Shown: positions 44,947 to 55,105 of the stretch, one piece after another
Numbering within the stretch: position 1 is the stretch's first letter
How the letters are laid out: every line of letters begins with the position of its first letter
Origin: an uncultured Carboxylicivirga sp.
GTDB lineage: Bacteria; Bacteroidota; Bacteroidia; Bacteroidales; Marinilabiliaceae
Reading direction: 5' to 3'
DNA length: 64,000 nucleotides
Assembly: GCF_963668385.1 (NCBI RefSeq)
Contig: NZ_OY764327.1
Coordinates: forward strand, 310,001 to 374,000
The notes under the pieces: model-generated
Told to the model about the DNA's origin: nothing
What the model saw: the letters and a program-made list of their open reading frames with translations, nothing else
Database searches by the model: none
Position numbers and translations under genes: made by a program

Positions 44947-46263
44947 TTAGAAGTCGATAGTTAGATTTTCAATTTCAATAGCTATTTGTTTCAGGAAGCG
45001 GGTTGCCAAACCTCCGTCGATAGCCTGGTGATCGTATGTCAAACTCAAGCCCATATAAGGAACAAAGCCATAAACACCTCCGCCTAAATCAGCAGGACGA
45101 GGCACAATGGTATTTACACCCAATATTGCCACCTGAGGTAAATTGATAACAGGCGTAAACATTTCCACACCGTAATTACCCAAATTGGATACGGTAAAAG
45201 ATGCCGCTTCAGATGATAATAATTCAGGATCGATACTACCTGCACGACAAGATTCAGCCACTTCTTTAAACTGGTTGGATAATCCTGTTATAGAAAGATC
45301 ATCTGCATTTTTTATAACTGGCACCATTAAACCACGATCGGTATCAACCGCCAATCCTAAATGAACTTTGTTGAAATATTTTACACTATCTCCCAGGAAG
45401 TGAGCATTGGCATCTGGGAATTGTTTCAAGGCTTTAATAACCGCGAAACAAACCATATCGTTAATGGTAATATTAGGCGCTCCTTCTGTTGCTTTTACTT
45501 TTTTGCGCAAAGCTTGCAATTGGCGGGCATCGGCACCCAAATGGTGAGTCAGCTGAGCCGAGTTCTGCAACGATGCATGCATTGCTTTTGCAATCAGCTT
45601 GCGGATATTAGGTAATTTCTTAATCTCAAAATCGCCGCTGTAAACAGGATTAGAAGCTGTAAGATCAGATGCTTTAACACTTCCTCCCAAACCAGTTCCT
45701 GTTTCAGCTGGCTGAAGATCTTCCTGCTTCATTACTTCTTTTGCAAGAGGTGTTGTTTTCGGAGTTGAAGCCAGATATGCTTCCACATCTCTTACAATAA
45801 TTCGTCCTTCTGGTCCTGAGCCTTCCAGACTTGCATAAGGAACAGCCTTTTCTTCAGCCAGCTTTTTAGCTCGCGGCGAAATTTTCACCTTTTCGCCTTC
45901 AGCTCTTTCTTTTAACACCACTTCAGCAATCGATTCGGCAGCAGTTGCTGCAACTTCTTCTTTCACTGTTTCAACAGATGGAGCATCTTCCGCTCCTCCG
46001 GATTTAAATTCATCGATATTTTCACCAGCCTGACCGATTACGCCAATATTTTGTAGAACGGGAATTTCATCTCCTTCTTCACAAAAAGCTGCTAACAAAA
46101 TACCATCTGCTTCAGCTTCTTGTTCGAAAGATGCTTTATCGGTTTCGTAGGCAAAGAGTATATCGCCTGTTTTTACTTCGTCGCCCACACTTTTATACCA
46201 TTGGGTAAATATGCAGGATTCGACTGATTGCCCCTGGCGAGGCATTATAATTGCGTTAGCCAT
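44947..46263 (-). CDS. 2-oxo acid dehydrogenase E2 (lipoyl acyltransferase)
   Basis: A 438-residue protein. One lipoyl domain (residues 1-75) carries the lipoylation site in YETDKASFEQEAEADG. An E3/E1-binding domain follows near 127-165 (KISPRAKKLAEEKAVPYASLEGSGPEGRIIVRDVEAYL), after an Ala/Glu-rich linker. The catalytic domain ends with SLTYDHQAIDGGLATRFL, the HxxxDG active site. First gene of the GntR-regulated operon; its promoter overlaps an operator palindrome. The acyl group transferred is undefined. Confidence 0.93.
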   Translation of the reverse strand: MANAIIMPRQGQSVESCIFTQWYKSVGDEVKTGDILFAYETDKASFEQEAEADGILLAAFCEEGDEIPVLQNIGVIGQAGENIDEFKSGGAEDAPSVETVKEEVAATAAESIAEVVLKERAEGEKVKISPRAKKLAEEKAVPYASLEGSGPEGRIIVRDVEAYLASTPKTTPLAKEVMKQEDLQPAETGTGLGGSVKASDLTASNPVYSGDFEIKKLPNIRKLIAKAMHASLQNSAQLTHHLGADARQLQALRKKVKATEGAPNITINDMVCFAVIKALKQFPDANAHFLGDSVKYFNKVHLGLAVDTDRGLMVPVIKNADDLSITGLSNQFKEVAESCRAGSIDPELLSSEAASFTVSNLGNYGVEMFTPVINLPQVAILGVNTIVPRPADLGGGVYGFVPYMGLSLTYDHQAIDGGLATRFLKQIAIEIENLTIDF

Positions 46264-46282
46264 GATTTAGTTAGTTTTTATA

Positions 46283-46313
46283 CAAATCTATTTATCACTA
46301 CTTGTATATACAA
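46283..46313 (-). promoter_or_regulatory. Promoter of the E2-E3-E1 operon
   Basis: On the minus strand, TTG (complement of 46311-46313), 20 bp, then TAGATTTG (complement of 46283-46290), a perfect Bacteroidota promoter. Its -33 TTG lies within the palindromic operator at 46300-46315. Confidence 0.75.
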
Positions 46314-46315
46314 GT
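46300..46315. promoter_or_regulatory. GntR-family operator, site 1
   Basis: ACTTGTATATACAAGT is a perfect 16-bp palindrome of the TTGTATATACAA kind bound by HutC/YtrA-like GntR proteins. It covers the -33 element of the operon promoter. Confidence 0.8.
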
Positions 46316-46374
46316 TAATATTTGAATTTTATTTAACATCTTGTTTTATTGCTTCTTACAACCTTTTACAAGTT

Positions 46375-46390
46375 ACTTGTATATACATTT
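46375..46390. promoter_or_regulatory. GntR-family operator, site 2
   Basis: ACTTGTATATACATTT shares its first 13 bases with site 1 and lies 75 bp from it. It covers the TTG of the regulator's own promoter. Confidence 0.7.
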
Positions 46391-46407
46391 AAAACTACTT
46401 ATCTTTA
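46377..46407 (+). promoter_or_regulatory. Promoter of the GntR-family regulator gene
   Basis: TTG at 46377-46379, 20 bp, TATCTTTA at 46400-46407 (one mismatch to TAnnTTTG). It lies 17 bp before the start codon and mirrors the divergent promoter. Confidence 0.6.
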
Positions 46408-46424
46408 CAAAAAATTAACTCCCC

Positions 46425-47141
46425 ATGACAAGTAAGAAACCGTTACCTCCATATAAAATACTTTACGAACAACTCAGAAGACACATCACCGATGGATTAT
46501 ATGAGAAAGGCGACATACTGCCTTCGGAGAACGAATTATGTACCACACACAATGTAACCCGACCAACAGTGCGCAAAGCATTAGACAGATTAGTTCACGA
46601 GGGCTACATAAGAAAGAAACAAGGAAAAGGAAGCATCGTACAAGGTCAGCCACAGGGCGTTGGCATTCTTTCTCTTTCGGGAACCACTTCAGCTATTGGG
46701 AAAGAAAATCTGGAAACAAAAATCATTATCAAACCTTACCTAACAACATGGCAAGAAGCTTTTGGATTTCCCTTATTGAGTTACGAAAAAGAAGTTGGTT
46801 GCTATCGTTTTGAAAGACTCCGCATTGTAAATAGACAGCCTGTTTTTTACGATATCACCATGGTTCCTAATATCAACCTTCCACGATTTACAAGCAGAAA
46901 TTTTGAAAACCGATCGTTGTTTGAGATAATGCGAACCAATTATCAGATAGAGATTATTGGTGGAGAACAAAAACTGATGGCTATTACCGCCAATGAAACC
47001 ATGCAACAATATTTCAATGTAAAACCCGGCCACCCCATTTTACAATTAGACCGAAAAATGGAGACTTCGAAAGAAGGCTTTTTCCTATACAGCCAGGTAT
47101 TTTGCAATACGAATGATTATGGATTATATGGGACTTTCTAA
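46425..47141 (+). CDS. GntR-family (HutC/UTRA) transcriptional regulator
   Basis: A 238-residue regulator. The winged helix is at residues 7-70 (PYKILYEQLRRHITDGLYEKGDILPSENELCTTHNVTRPTVRKALDRLVHEGYIRKKQGKGSIV). The UTRA effector domain covers about 90-235 (YRFERLRIVNRQPVFYDITMVP...FFLYSQVFCNTNDYGLYG). Such domains bind small metabolites, often sugar phosphates or amino acids. It is divergent from the E2 operon; one palindromic operator lies on each promoter, so it very likely controls both. Ends at a bidirectional terminator. Confidence 0.93.
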   Translation: MTSKKPLPPYKILYEQLRRHITDGLYEKGDILPSENELCTTHNVTRPTVRKALDRLVHEGYIRKKQGKGSIVQGQPQGVGILSLSGTTSAIGKENLETKIIIKPYLTTWQEAFGFPLLSYEKEVGCYRFERLRIVNRQPVFYDITMVPNINLPRFTSRNFENRSLFEIMRTNYQIEIIGGEQKLMAITANETMQQYFNVKPGHPILQLDRKMETSKEGFFLYSQVFCNTNDYGLYGTF

Positions 47142-47153
47142 GCACATATAAAA

Positions 47154-47181
47154 AAAGAGGCCATCATTCGATAGCCTCTTT
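47154..47181. terminator. Bidirectional terminator
   Basis: AAAGAGGC pairs with GCCTCTTT, with an inner ATC/GAT stem and an A tract on the left. It lies between the convergent GntR and SusD genes. Confidence 0.8.
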
Positions 47182-47210
47182 CCAATCTAATTATTCACTA
47201 TATCACTTTA

Positions 47211-49121
47211 TTACTGGGGGCCTTCTCCAAAATTAGGTGCTCCTTTATCCTGCCATACTCTCTCAGTATTTAACAAACTAGTACTAATACCAGTACCACT
47301 TGTAAAACCTTGACGATCGTAGGCTTTAGTTTTAATATCATACATGATATCCGTAACAGATGGAGTTAACACCTCAAATCTTCTTGGAACTTCATTATAT
47401 GTTGGTTCACTAAAATCTGTCCATTTAAAAAGCGAACTTGCTCTTGATGGAATACCAGAACGACGAACAACACTAAACTGATCTGATGGAAAATACATAA
47501 AATGTAATATCTCTTGAATATAAACTTTTTCTAACATTTCACTTTCAGAACCAGTTAACTGCACATCAGGTTTCGCCATCATTGTTGTCAGTTCACCCTC
47601 TTTTAAATCAATTGATTCTTCAAAAGGATCATAACCGTAAGTTGTTCCATAATAAGGTATATGATTTAACGAAGCTAATCTATCATATTCCTTAACTGAA
47701 GATTCGACAGCAACATTATAATACTCTTCTGCTGAAAGAGGTAAGTTTGCACCTAATAATTTCAATTCAGCAAAATAGAAATTAACTTCTGCCGTAGACA
47801 TATACATACCATACCAAGGATAATCTTCAGTATCCGTAACTGGTGTGTCATCCGGAGCTGAAGGAATAGTGTAATCAACTCTTCCTTTCACCATTTCTTC
47901 ACTAAATTGAGAAGTAGCACGATAAGTATACTCTACACCTTCTTTATTTGTAATGGTATATGGAGTTGTTTTAAAATATCCATCATATTGACTATTCTGA
48001 TTTGCATTCATCACAACAGGTAAACCATAATAGCGAACCCAAGGCTCACCTAATCCAGCCCAACCTGTAAATGTTTTATGCCCTTCTGCATCTTCAGTAT
48101 ACTCAACATTATCTGAAATAAATGCAGGAAGATCAACTCCTTGATCAAAAAATGCCTGAACTACTTTTGAGTTATAGCTATTTTTAGAGAAGAAGAAACG
48201 AATACGTGGATCTTCATTATCCATCATAAAATCAGTAACTAGTTGAGTTGGATACAAAGCAGACCCTAATACAGAACTACCAAAATGGTAAACTTTATCA
48301 CCGTCATTAGATACAATTGCATCTGACTTATTATAAATAAAATCATCATCAGCTCCATCTAATACACCAACCGAACTTGATGCTACTGCATTTGCAATTT
48401 CAAAAGCTTTAGTTTGATTCTGATTTAACAAACGAACAGCTATTTTCAGTCGTAAAGAGTTTGCCAACTTAGCCCATTTTGTAGCATCACCACCGTAAAT
48501 TAAATCTTGTTTTGCAATCCAATTTTGATTTTGAGCCGTTGTTAAAATGGTCATATACTCCTCTAATTCCTCCAACCATTGCGAATATAGACTTTCAACA
48601 GAGTCATACTCTGGAGTTAATAATGAAGGTGAAGTATATCTCGCCATAGCCGCCTGATTAAATGGAATATCACCATACATATCCGTATCGAATATTCCTA
48701 AGTATATACACAATACACGAGATGCTGCAACTTGTTGTTGATATCCGGCTGCTTCCTCTTCAGACATTAAACTTACCAAGTATTCAATTTCACGAGTATA
48801 TTTTAATACGTTGATAAATTGCTCTCCTTGTCCACCATACTCGGTTGTTTCTTGATACGTTGGCGAAAAACCACCAGAACCAATTCCCACTTGCCCCCAT
48901 TTATACATCATTGGAGCATTATAAAACCAAAATGTATAATCAGATGGTTCAAATTCAAGTTCTGCTTGAGTAAACAAGAAGTCAACATTACCAACAACAA
49001 CAGCTGCCGGATCAGTATTTATTTCAGCAAAGTCTTCTTTACAACCACTTATCGATAAAATAGATATGGCAACAAGAAGCAAAAATGCTATTTTATTATA
49101 TTTCATATTCATCTTTTTCAA
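47211..49121 (-). CDS. SusD/RagB-family nutrient-binding outer-membrane lipoprotein
   Basis: A 636-residue lipoprotein with a type II signal peptide and lipobox ISISGC (about residues 22-27), followed by KEDFAEINTDP, a common SusD start. Helical TPR-like segments and FYFAELKLLGANLPLSAEEYYNVAVESSV, FLMDG-equivalent FSEPTYNEVPRRFE and the later KAYDRQGFTSG follow. It resembles the 'SusD/RagB nutrient-binding' subfamily (SusD-like_2). It would sit on the outside as the lid of the SusC pore encoded just upstream, here frameshifted. Glycan specificity cannot be read from the sequence; no glycoside hydrolase is adjacent. Confidence 0.92.
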   Translation of the reverse strand: MKKMNMKYNKIAFLLLVAISILSISGCKEDFAEINTDPAAVVVGNVDFLFTQAELEFEPSDYTFWFYNAPMMYKWGQVGIGSGGFSPTYQETTEYGGQGEQFINVLKYTREIEYLVSLMSEEEAAGYQQQVAASRVLCIYLGIFDTDMYGDIPFNQAAMARYTSPSLLTPEYDSVESLYSQWLEELEEYMTILTTAQNQNWIAKQDLIYGGDATKWAKLANSLRLKIAVRLLNQNQTKAFEIANAVASSSVGVLDGADDDFIYNKSDAIVSNDGDKVYHFGSSVLGSALYPTQLVTDFMMDNEDPRIRFFFSKNSYNSKVVQAFFDQGVDLPAFISDNVEYTEDAEGHKTFTGWAGLGEPWVRYYGLPVVMNANQNSQYDGYFKTTPYTITNKEGVEYTYRATSQFSEEMVKGRVDYTIPSAPDDTPVTDTEDYPWYGMYMSTAEVNFYFAELKLLGANLPLSAEEYYNVAVESSVKEYDRLASLNHIPYYGTTYGYDPFEESIDLKEGELTTMMAKPDVQLTGSESEMLEKVYIQEILHFMYFPSDQFSVVRRSGIPSRASSLFKWTDFSEPTYNEVPRRFEVLTPSVTDIMYDIKTKAYDRQGFTSGTGISTSLLNTERVWQDKGAPNFGEGPQ

Positions 49122-49132
49122 ATAATTAGGTC

Positions 49133-52100
49133 TTAGAATTTCGCATTAATTGAGAACATATAGTTTGCAGTATAAGCAGCAAATGAACGCATACGGAAGT
49201 TAGATGGTGTTGTTCCCCTAACCGACTCTGGATTTACACCTGCTGGAGCATTATTTAGCAAATATCCTAGATTATAACCTGACAAGCTAAATGACAAACC
49301 TTTCAATCTTAATTTATCAGCTATACCAGGGCAACGATAACTAACTGTTACTTCGCGCAATGCTATGTAATTTAGATCTTTTACCCAATCGCTATTTGTG
49401 GTACCATAACTCCAACTGTTATTCCAATAATGCCATGCAGAAGCATGAACTGGCTCAAGAATTCCTCTTTCATATAATGATTGATAACTTTCGCCTCCTT
49501 CTCCTACTGTATAAACAGTACCATTTGCCTGAGTAATATTCGTACCGGCTGTTAATAATCCATTTGGTACATAACCATCCTGGTATTGAATACCATCATA
49601 AGCAGAAGTCCAGGCTACACCACCATATTCAGGAGCTGAGTATCGCAAAGATGCTTCGGTATATCCATAAGCTGTACCATACTTAGCACCATATGATGCA
49701 ACCATACCTCCAAAACGCATATCGAATCCAGCTGTTAAACTCACATTCTTATAGCTAAGTGTTGTTCTTAAACCACCTAAGAAATCTGGCTGAATAGATC
49801 CTAATTCTTCTTCTTCTCCACTTCGTTGCTGAAACGCCATTCTACGTGTATCTGAATATGTTAATACAGGTAATCCGGTTGCATCATCAATCATAGGTTT
49901 AGAATCTGTAATTAGCATACCATATTCACCACCCACTTTGGCAACCGATCCAATACGATAGTTACCATAGTTCGTATATCCACTTAACAATATATAATCA
50001 GCTACATTTTCATGTAATGAGATAATTTTACTTTCATTACGCGTATAAGTAAAGTCAACGTCCCATCTCCAATCTGCTGTTCTAATAGGAGTTGTATTTA
50101 AAGCTATTTCAACACCTTGGTTTTGGATATTACCAGCATTAACCAATTGCTGACTAACTCCAGAAACACTTGGCACATCAATATTCATGATCTGATCTTT
50201 GGTATTCTCTTTATAATAGGTAGCATCTATTCCCATACGACTAGAAAAGAATCTCCAATCCAAACCAACTTCCCATGAATTCTTTCTCTCAGGTTTAAGA
50301 TCTAAAGATGTCATCTGACTATTCAAAACCAAAGAATTTACATTGGAACCATTTTGACTAGATGTATTTAAAGAATAGGCTGAATTAATAGCATAAGGAT
50401 CAGTGTCATTACCCACCTGCGCCCATGAAGCACGTACCTTACCAAATGAAATCCATGTTGGTAAGTCTACCATTTCACTAAGATACCTGATAAACTAACT
50501 GATGGATAAAAATAAGAATTATTACCTGTTTGATCAGCATAAACCAAAGCTGAAGACCAATCATTCCTTCCTGTAATATCTAAATATATTTGACTCCTCC
50601 ATGCTAAATTTATGGCAGCAGAAGTAGAAAGAATACGTTTATAACCGGTAACATACGAATTATAAGATACTGTATTTACAGAGTTATTAATAAAGTACTG
50701 ATCAGGAACAACCAATCCTCCATTTGTTGAATTACTCATGTAAGTTTGCTTATTATCGTAATAATCGCCCCTTATGAACCCAGACAATACTAAATCATCA
50801 GTTAAATTTTTGTTATATAAGAACGATGCACTCGCATTGGTTTGCTTTTTGGTAGTTTGAATCATTGCATATTGTCCTGCACCAGATTCATAGGTACGAC
50901 CATATCCACTATTAGGATTTTTTATTTCACGATCGGTAAAATAATAGTTATAGTTAGCCTCTGCTTTTAGTTTTAACCAAGTTGTTAAATCAACTGTTAA
51001 ACCTAAATAAGGACGCACTGAGGTTTCGTGCTGAATATCTGAATTTTCATTTAATGACCACCATAAACCAATACCAGGAACATTTGCATACTCATCACCA
51101 TAATTACCATTAGCTAATCCACCATGGGTTCCTTTGTATTTATCTTTATAATAATCAGGATCATATTCTCTTCCTAATACTCCACTTGTAAAATACTCAC
51201 CAATATTTGGTTGTGGGTTTTTTGGAGTAGAATTGGCAAAGTTTATTGATGCTTCAACCAAAACATGGTCATTTAATTGATGAGACGCCTTGGCTAGAAA
51301 AGATAACCGATCAAACTCATTTTTACCTAATGTTCCATTTGCATGTCGATATGACATTGATGTGTAAAATGTAGTTTTTTCGTTTCCACCTTGCACCGAA
51401 ATATTAGTATTTGAGTTAAAACCAAGATCATACATGTCGCGATAGTTATTATCAACAGCATTATAATTGGTAAGTTTATTATCATATCCTAATATTGATC
51501 GTCCATCAAAGCGAGGTCCATACCCCATTTGCCAATTATTAAATTTAGCTTCTCCATTGGTATTCAAATAGAATTGCTCCTGGTTTTGCCATTGATAATA
51601 GCTACCACTACTATTGGTTTCACCATAATCAACATAACCAGACAACGCACCATCACCATATACATTTTGCAAATCAGGTTGACGATAAACGTAATCAACA
51701 CCAAATGTCTGATTAACAGAAACACCTAATCCTTGAGAGTTTTCTCCACTTTTTGTGGTAATTACAATTGCACCATTTAAACCCCTAGAACCATACAGCG
51801 CTGTTGCTGCAGCTCCTTTTAATACCGAAATTGATTCAAAATCATCAGGATTTAAGTTTTTAAGTTCACTACCAAAATCACCTGCAGTAGAAGACCAGTC
51901 TGCATCACCAACATCAGCATGATTATTTTCCAAAATCACTCCATCGATAACATAGATTGGTTGGTTATCTGGTTTTAAAGTCGAAGCACCACGAATCAAA
52001 ATTCTTGATGAACCGAACATACCACCATCTGATTGGCTAATATCAACTCCGGCAGCCCTACCTTGAAGCGCATTAACAGGATTAATGACATTTTTATTTA

Positions 52101-52815
52101 AGTCATCTCCTTTTAGATCAGTAACAGCATAACCTAAAGCTTTGGTCTCTCTTTTTATACCCAAAGCAGTAACTACTACTTCATCTAAATCGGTAACTTC
52201 GTCAACCATTGAAATATTAATGGTAGTTTGACCAGCTATTGCAACTTCCTGTGTGTCAAACCCAATAAAAGAGAAAACCAACACACCCTCTGAGGCACAG
52301 TTAATAGAATAATTACCATCCATATCAGTAATTACTCCATGAGTAGGATTACTCTTTTCAAATACGTTAACTCCAGGTAAGGAAAGACCTTGAGTATCTA
52401 CAACTCTACCTTTTACCGTTACTTCTTGTTGCATCGAATTGTTAGCCATATTATGAGAATAAATTACGATTACCTTGTCCTTCACTTCATAGGTAACCTT
52501 GTCTTTATCCAACACATCTTCTAACACCTCTGAAATAAGCTTACCATTTGCATGATAATCAAATCGTTGCTTTAGATCAACATCATCTTGTTTATAAAAG
52601 ATGGTAAATTCCGACTGTTTTTCAATTGCATCAAACACTTCTTTAATCGAAGCATTCTGAAGCTCAAAGCTCAATCGTTTACTACTTGCATAGTTTGCGG
52701 CATTTGCCTGCAAACAACCAACTAATAAAAATAGACCAAGCACCTTAGCCATTTTCATATACTGTTGGATTTTAGGAGATACAGAACCTCTCTTCAAAAA
52801 GGTTAATCTTTTCAT
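49133..52815 (-). pseudogene. SusC/RagA TonB-dependent receptor, broken by a one-base frameshift
   Basis: Two overlapping ORFs together make one SusC of about 1,230 residues. The first (52815 to 50467, 782 residues) has a signal peptide, an STN domain (SFELQNASIKEVFDAIEKQS), a carboxypeptidase-regulatory-like domain, and the plug (SISVLKGAAATALYGSRGLNGAIVITTKSG). It runs into the wrong frame at SGILVKW and stops. The second (50473 to 49133) begins in DLPTWISFGKVRASWAQVGNDTDPY and holds the rest of the barrel. Restoring one base near 50480 gives the family-typical ...SGILSEMVDLP. It is a real lesion or a sequencing error. The STN domain links this receptor to the FecR and sigma genes upstream. 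Confidence 0.85.
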
Positions 52816-52909
52816 AGATTCTTTCCGTTTAGATTAATAGAATATTGTTTTTTTCATAAATACTTGATTGGTATTTATCTGAGATAGGGTTAATTTCAGA
52901 TGATAAAAT

Positions 52910-53920
52910 TTACATAGGCTCACTTTTTTTTACAATAGTTAAATTCCTGTTGGTAAGATTATATTCTATAGGCGTTGTCATTTTTATAATATCTAACACC
53001 TGCCATATAGTTTCTTCATTTTTAAATTTGCCAGTATATCTTAATTCATTCAATTCTTGATCTTTCAGCTCAATACTAACATCATACCATCTTTCTAAGC
53101 GCAAAACCAACTCGTGAAATGAAATATTATCAAACAAAAAAACGTTGCTTCTCCAGGCCATTACCTGATCTGGATTGGACTTTTTTACGCAAAATTGTTT
53201 TGACGCCTTATCATAAGCTACTCTTTGCCCGGGCTTTAATACAACTACTTCTTTTCTTTTTCCTTCTTTTTCGATTTCAATCGCAACAGAGCCTTTCTTA
53301 AGAGTTGTTTCTGTTCTGCCAAAATCAGAATAAGCCATCACATTAAATTCAGTACCTAACACTTTTGTCTCATAATCTTCTGTCTGAACATAAAATGGTA
53401 CATCCTTATTCTTGCTTACTTCAAAAAAAGCTTCACCTTCTAAAATAACCCTTCGCTCCTTTCTTCCAAATCGAATTGGATATCTCAATTTACTTTCAGA
53501 GTTTAGCCAAATATGAGTTCCATCGGGCAATATAACTTGAGACTTCTCTCCCTTTGGTACAATCATTTCACACCACTGAGTTCCAGTATCAGCATTAAAA
53601 CTATTAAAATAGAAGTATTGCCCCACTCCCAACAAAACAATTACAACAGCTGCAAGTGATGCAAACTTGATCCAAGGCTTGATAATTTTTCGCATTGACT
53701 TTTCTGTTGTATGCAAATACTGAGCTTTAAATTTTTTCCAATAAGCGTCAGTAGTTACATCTCGTTTCTTTTCAAACAGAAACTCGTTGTCGTAATTATT
53801 AAAATACTTTCCAAAAGATTTATCTGTCTTAACTTTTTCAAACAACACCTCTTCTTCTTTCCTAGAAATGGTACCACTATAAAAGCTCCTAACTAAAATC
53901 TTTAGCTGTTTGTCTTCCAT
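52910..53920 (-). CDS. FecR-family anti-sigma factor
   Basis: A 336-residue inner-membrane regulator. The cytoplasmic N-terminal part (1-80) would bind the sigma factor. One helix follows (FASLAAVVIVLLGVGQYFYF, about 87-106), then the FecR periplasmic domain (MIVPKGEKSQVILPDGTHIWLNSESKLRYPIRFGRKERRVILEGEAFFEV) and a DUF4974 C-terminal domain (FDNISFHELVLRLERWYDVSIEL). DUF4974 is thought to contact the STN domain of the partner SusC. It lies between the sigma and susC genes, the usual order in Bacteroidota. Confidence 0.95.
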   Translation of the reverse strand: MEDKQLKILVRSFYSGTISRKEEEVLFEKVKTDKSFGKYFNNYDNEFLFEKKRDVTTDAYWKKFKAQYLHTTEKSMRKIIKPWIKFASLAAVVIVLLGVGQYFYFNSFNADTGTQWCEMIVPKGEKSQVILPDGTHIWLNSESKLRYPIRFGRKERRVILEGEAFFEVSKNKDVPFYVQTEDYETKVLGTEFNVMAYSDFGRTETTLKKGSVAIEIEKEGKRKEVVVLKPGQRVAYDKASKQFCVKKSNPDQVMAWRSNVFLFDNISFHELVLRLERWYDVSIELKDQELNELRYTGKFKNEETIWQVLDIIKMTTPIEYNLTNRNLTIVKKSEPM

Positions 53921-53996
53921 TGTAATTTAAATGATATAAATAGTACAGGGATTGGTATTGAAAACCCGCATGGATTTTCATTTTTTTGTGTTTTTT

Positions 53997-54611
53997 TTAA
54001 AAAAACATCAAAATAAATAGGGTATAAAGACGAATATCTTTATTCTTCATTACATCTCTCAAGGTTTTTAGAGCCCTTGATATGTGTTTTTCGACAGTTT
54101 TTATATTGAGCCCCATTTGCTCGGCAACTTCTTGGTTTTTTAATTCTTTAATCCGACTTAAAACAAAAGCTTGCCTAACGGTAGGTGGTAAAGTTTTGAG
54201 AATTCGATGAACTTCATCCATCATTTCATTACAAGCCTCTTCATACTCTTGTTCATCTAAAAAATTAAACATATACAAGCCCTGTGAAGCAGACTCATGC
54301 CTAAAGGCATCAATATACTTATTTACTACTTTATTATGATCGAGATGATTTAGGCAGATATTTCTGACGGCACGAAATAAAAATGACTTTAGATTACCTT
54401 TATCTTTAAGTAAATATCGCTTCTCCCATACTGAAGCAAACGCCTCTTGAACCAGATCTTCAGCAACCTCCTGATCTCCAACCATACCTTTAGCATAAAC
54501 GAGTAAGCGAGGAAAATAGGCTTTAAATATTATTCCAAACGCATTCTCATCCCCCCCCCTCACCTTTCGAATAAGGGTATCATCAGAGATATCTGATAAA
54601 AAACTATTCAT
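53997..54611 (-). CDS. ECF sigma factor (FecI-like) with a G9 tract near the start
   Basis: A 204-residue ECF sigma factor. Region 2 is DENAFGIIFKAYFPRLLVYAKGMVGDQEVAEDLVQEAFASVWEK, and region 4 is LPPTVRQAFVLSRIKELKNQEVAEQMGLNIKTVEKHISRALKTLR. The short hydrophobic tail (RLYTLFILMFF) is unusual. Codons 17-20 contain nine consecutive G on the coding strand (54559 to 54551), encoding part of VRGGDE; loss or gain of one G would truncate the protein. The sigma/FecR/SusC/SusD order indicates cell-surface-signalled control of the transporter genes. Confidence 0.93.
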   Translation of the reverse strand: MNSFLSDISDDTLIRKVRGGDENAFGIIFKAYFPRLLVYAKGMVGDQEVAEDLVQEAFASVWEKRYLLKDKGNLKSFLFRAVRNICLNHLDHNKVVNKYIDAFRHESASQGLYMFNFLDEQEYEEACNEMMDEVHRILKTLPPTVRQAFVLSRIKELKNQEVAEQMGLNIKTVEKHISRALKTLRDVMKNKDIRLYTLFILMFF

Positions 54612-54985
54612 ATACGAGTTAAAAATCGCTAAGATTTAGTCATAGATTCTCAGCGAAAATAAGAAAATTGCATTGGAACAAAAAGATTAAAACTTAATTA
54701 ATGCATGTAACGATAAATCATCAGCATTTACATTTAATAATTATCAATTAACAATTCAATAAAACTAAGAGGTTTGACAGATAAGATCAACCATATTCCC
54801 CATTACGATGCAAATCTGTTTTCAAACACGAATTTGCTCATGAGACCGTTATGCTTAAATCCGAATCAACTCAATATTAAACAACATACTAATTTAAAAG
54901 TACTTACAATCTTACTTTTACTCTATAATTCATGATTAACCACTAATCATACACCAAGTAAGAGACAAACTAAACAACATTACCT
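54612..54985. other. AT-rich intergenic spacer
   Basis: This separates the sigma-factor gene from the end of the rhamnose operon. It must hold the sigma promoter, but I find no convincing TTG/TAnnTTTG pair; the best is TATTTTCG with a TTG 17 bp upstream. No coding sequence or repeat is apparent. Confidence 0.5.
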
Positions 54986-55021
54986 AATAAAAAATCCCCG
55001 CAACCCTTTGGCTGCGGGGAT
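54986..55021 (-). terminator. Rho-independent terminator of the rhamnose operon
   Basis: ATCCCCGCA pairs with TGCGGGGAT; on the minus strand a T-run follows (complement of 54988-54994). It lies about 85 bp after the last rhamnose-operon gene. Confidence 0.88.
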
Positions 55022-55105
55022 ACAAATCTATGCAAGTTATACCGAGTTAATTTTTTGAGTTACTACCCTACAATTTCATCGGCATGTTTTAAATCTAAAA
55101 TAAAC

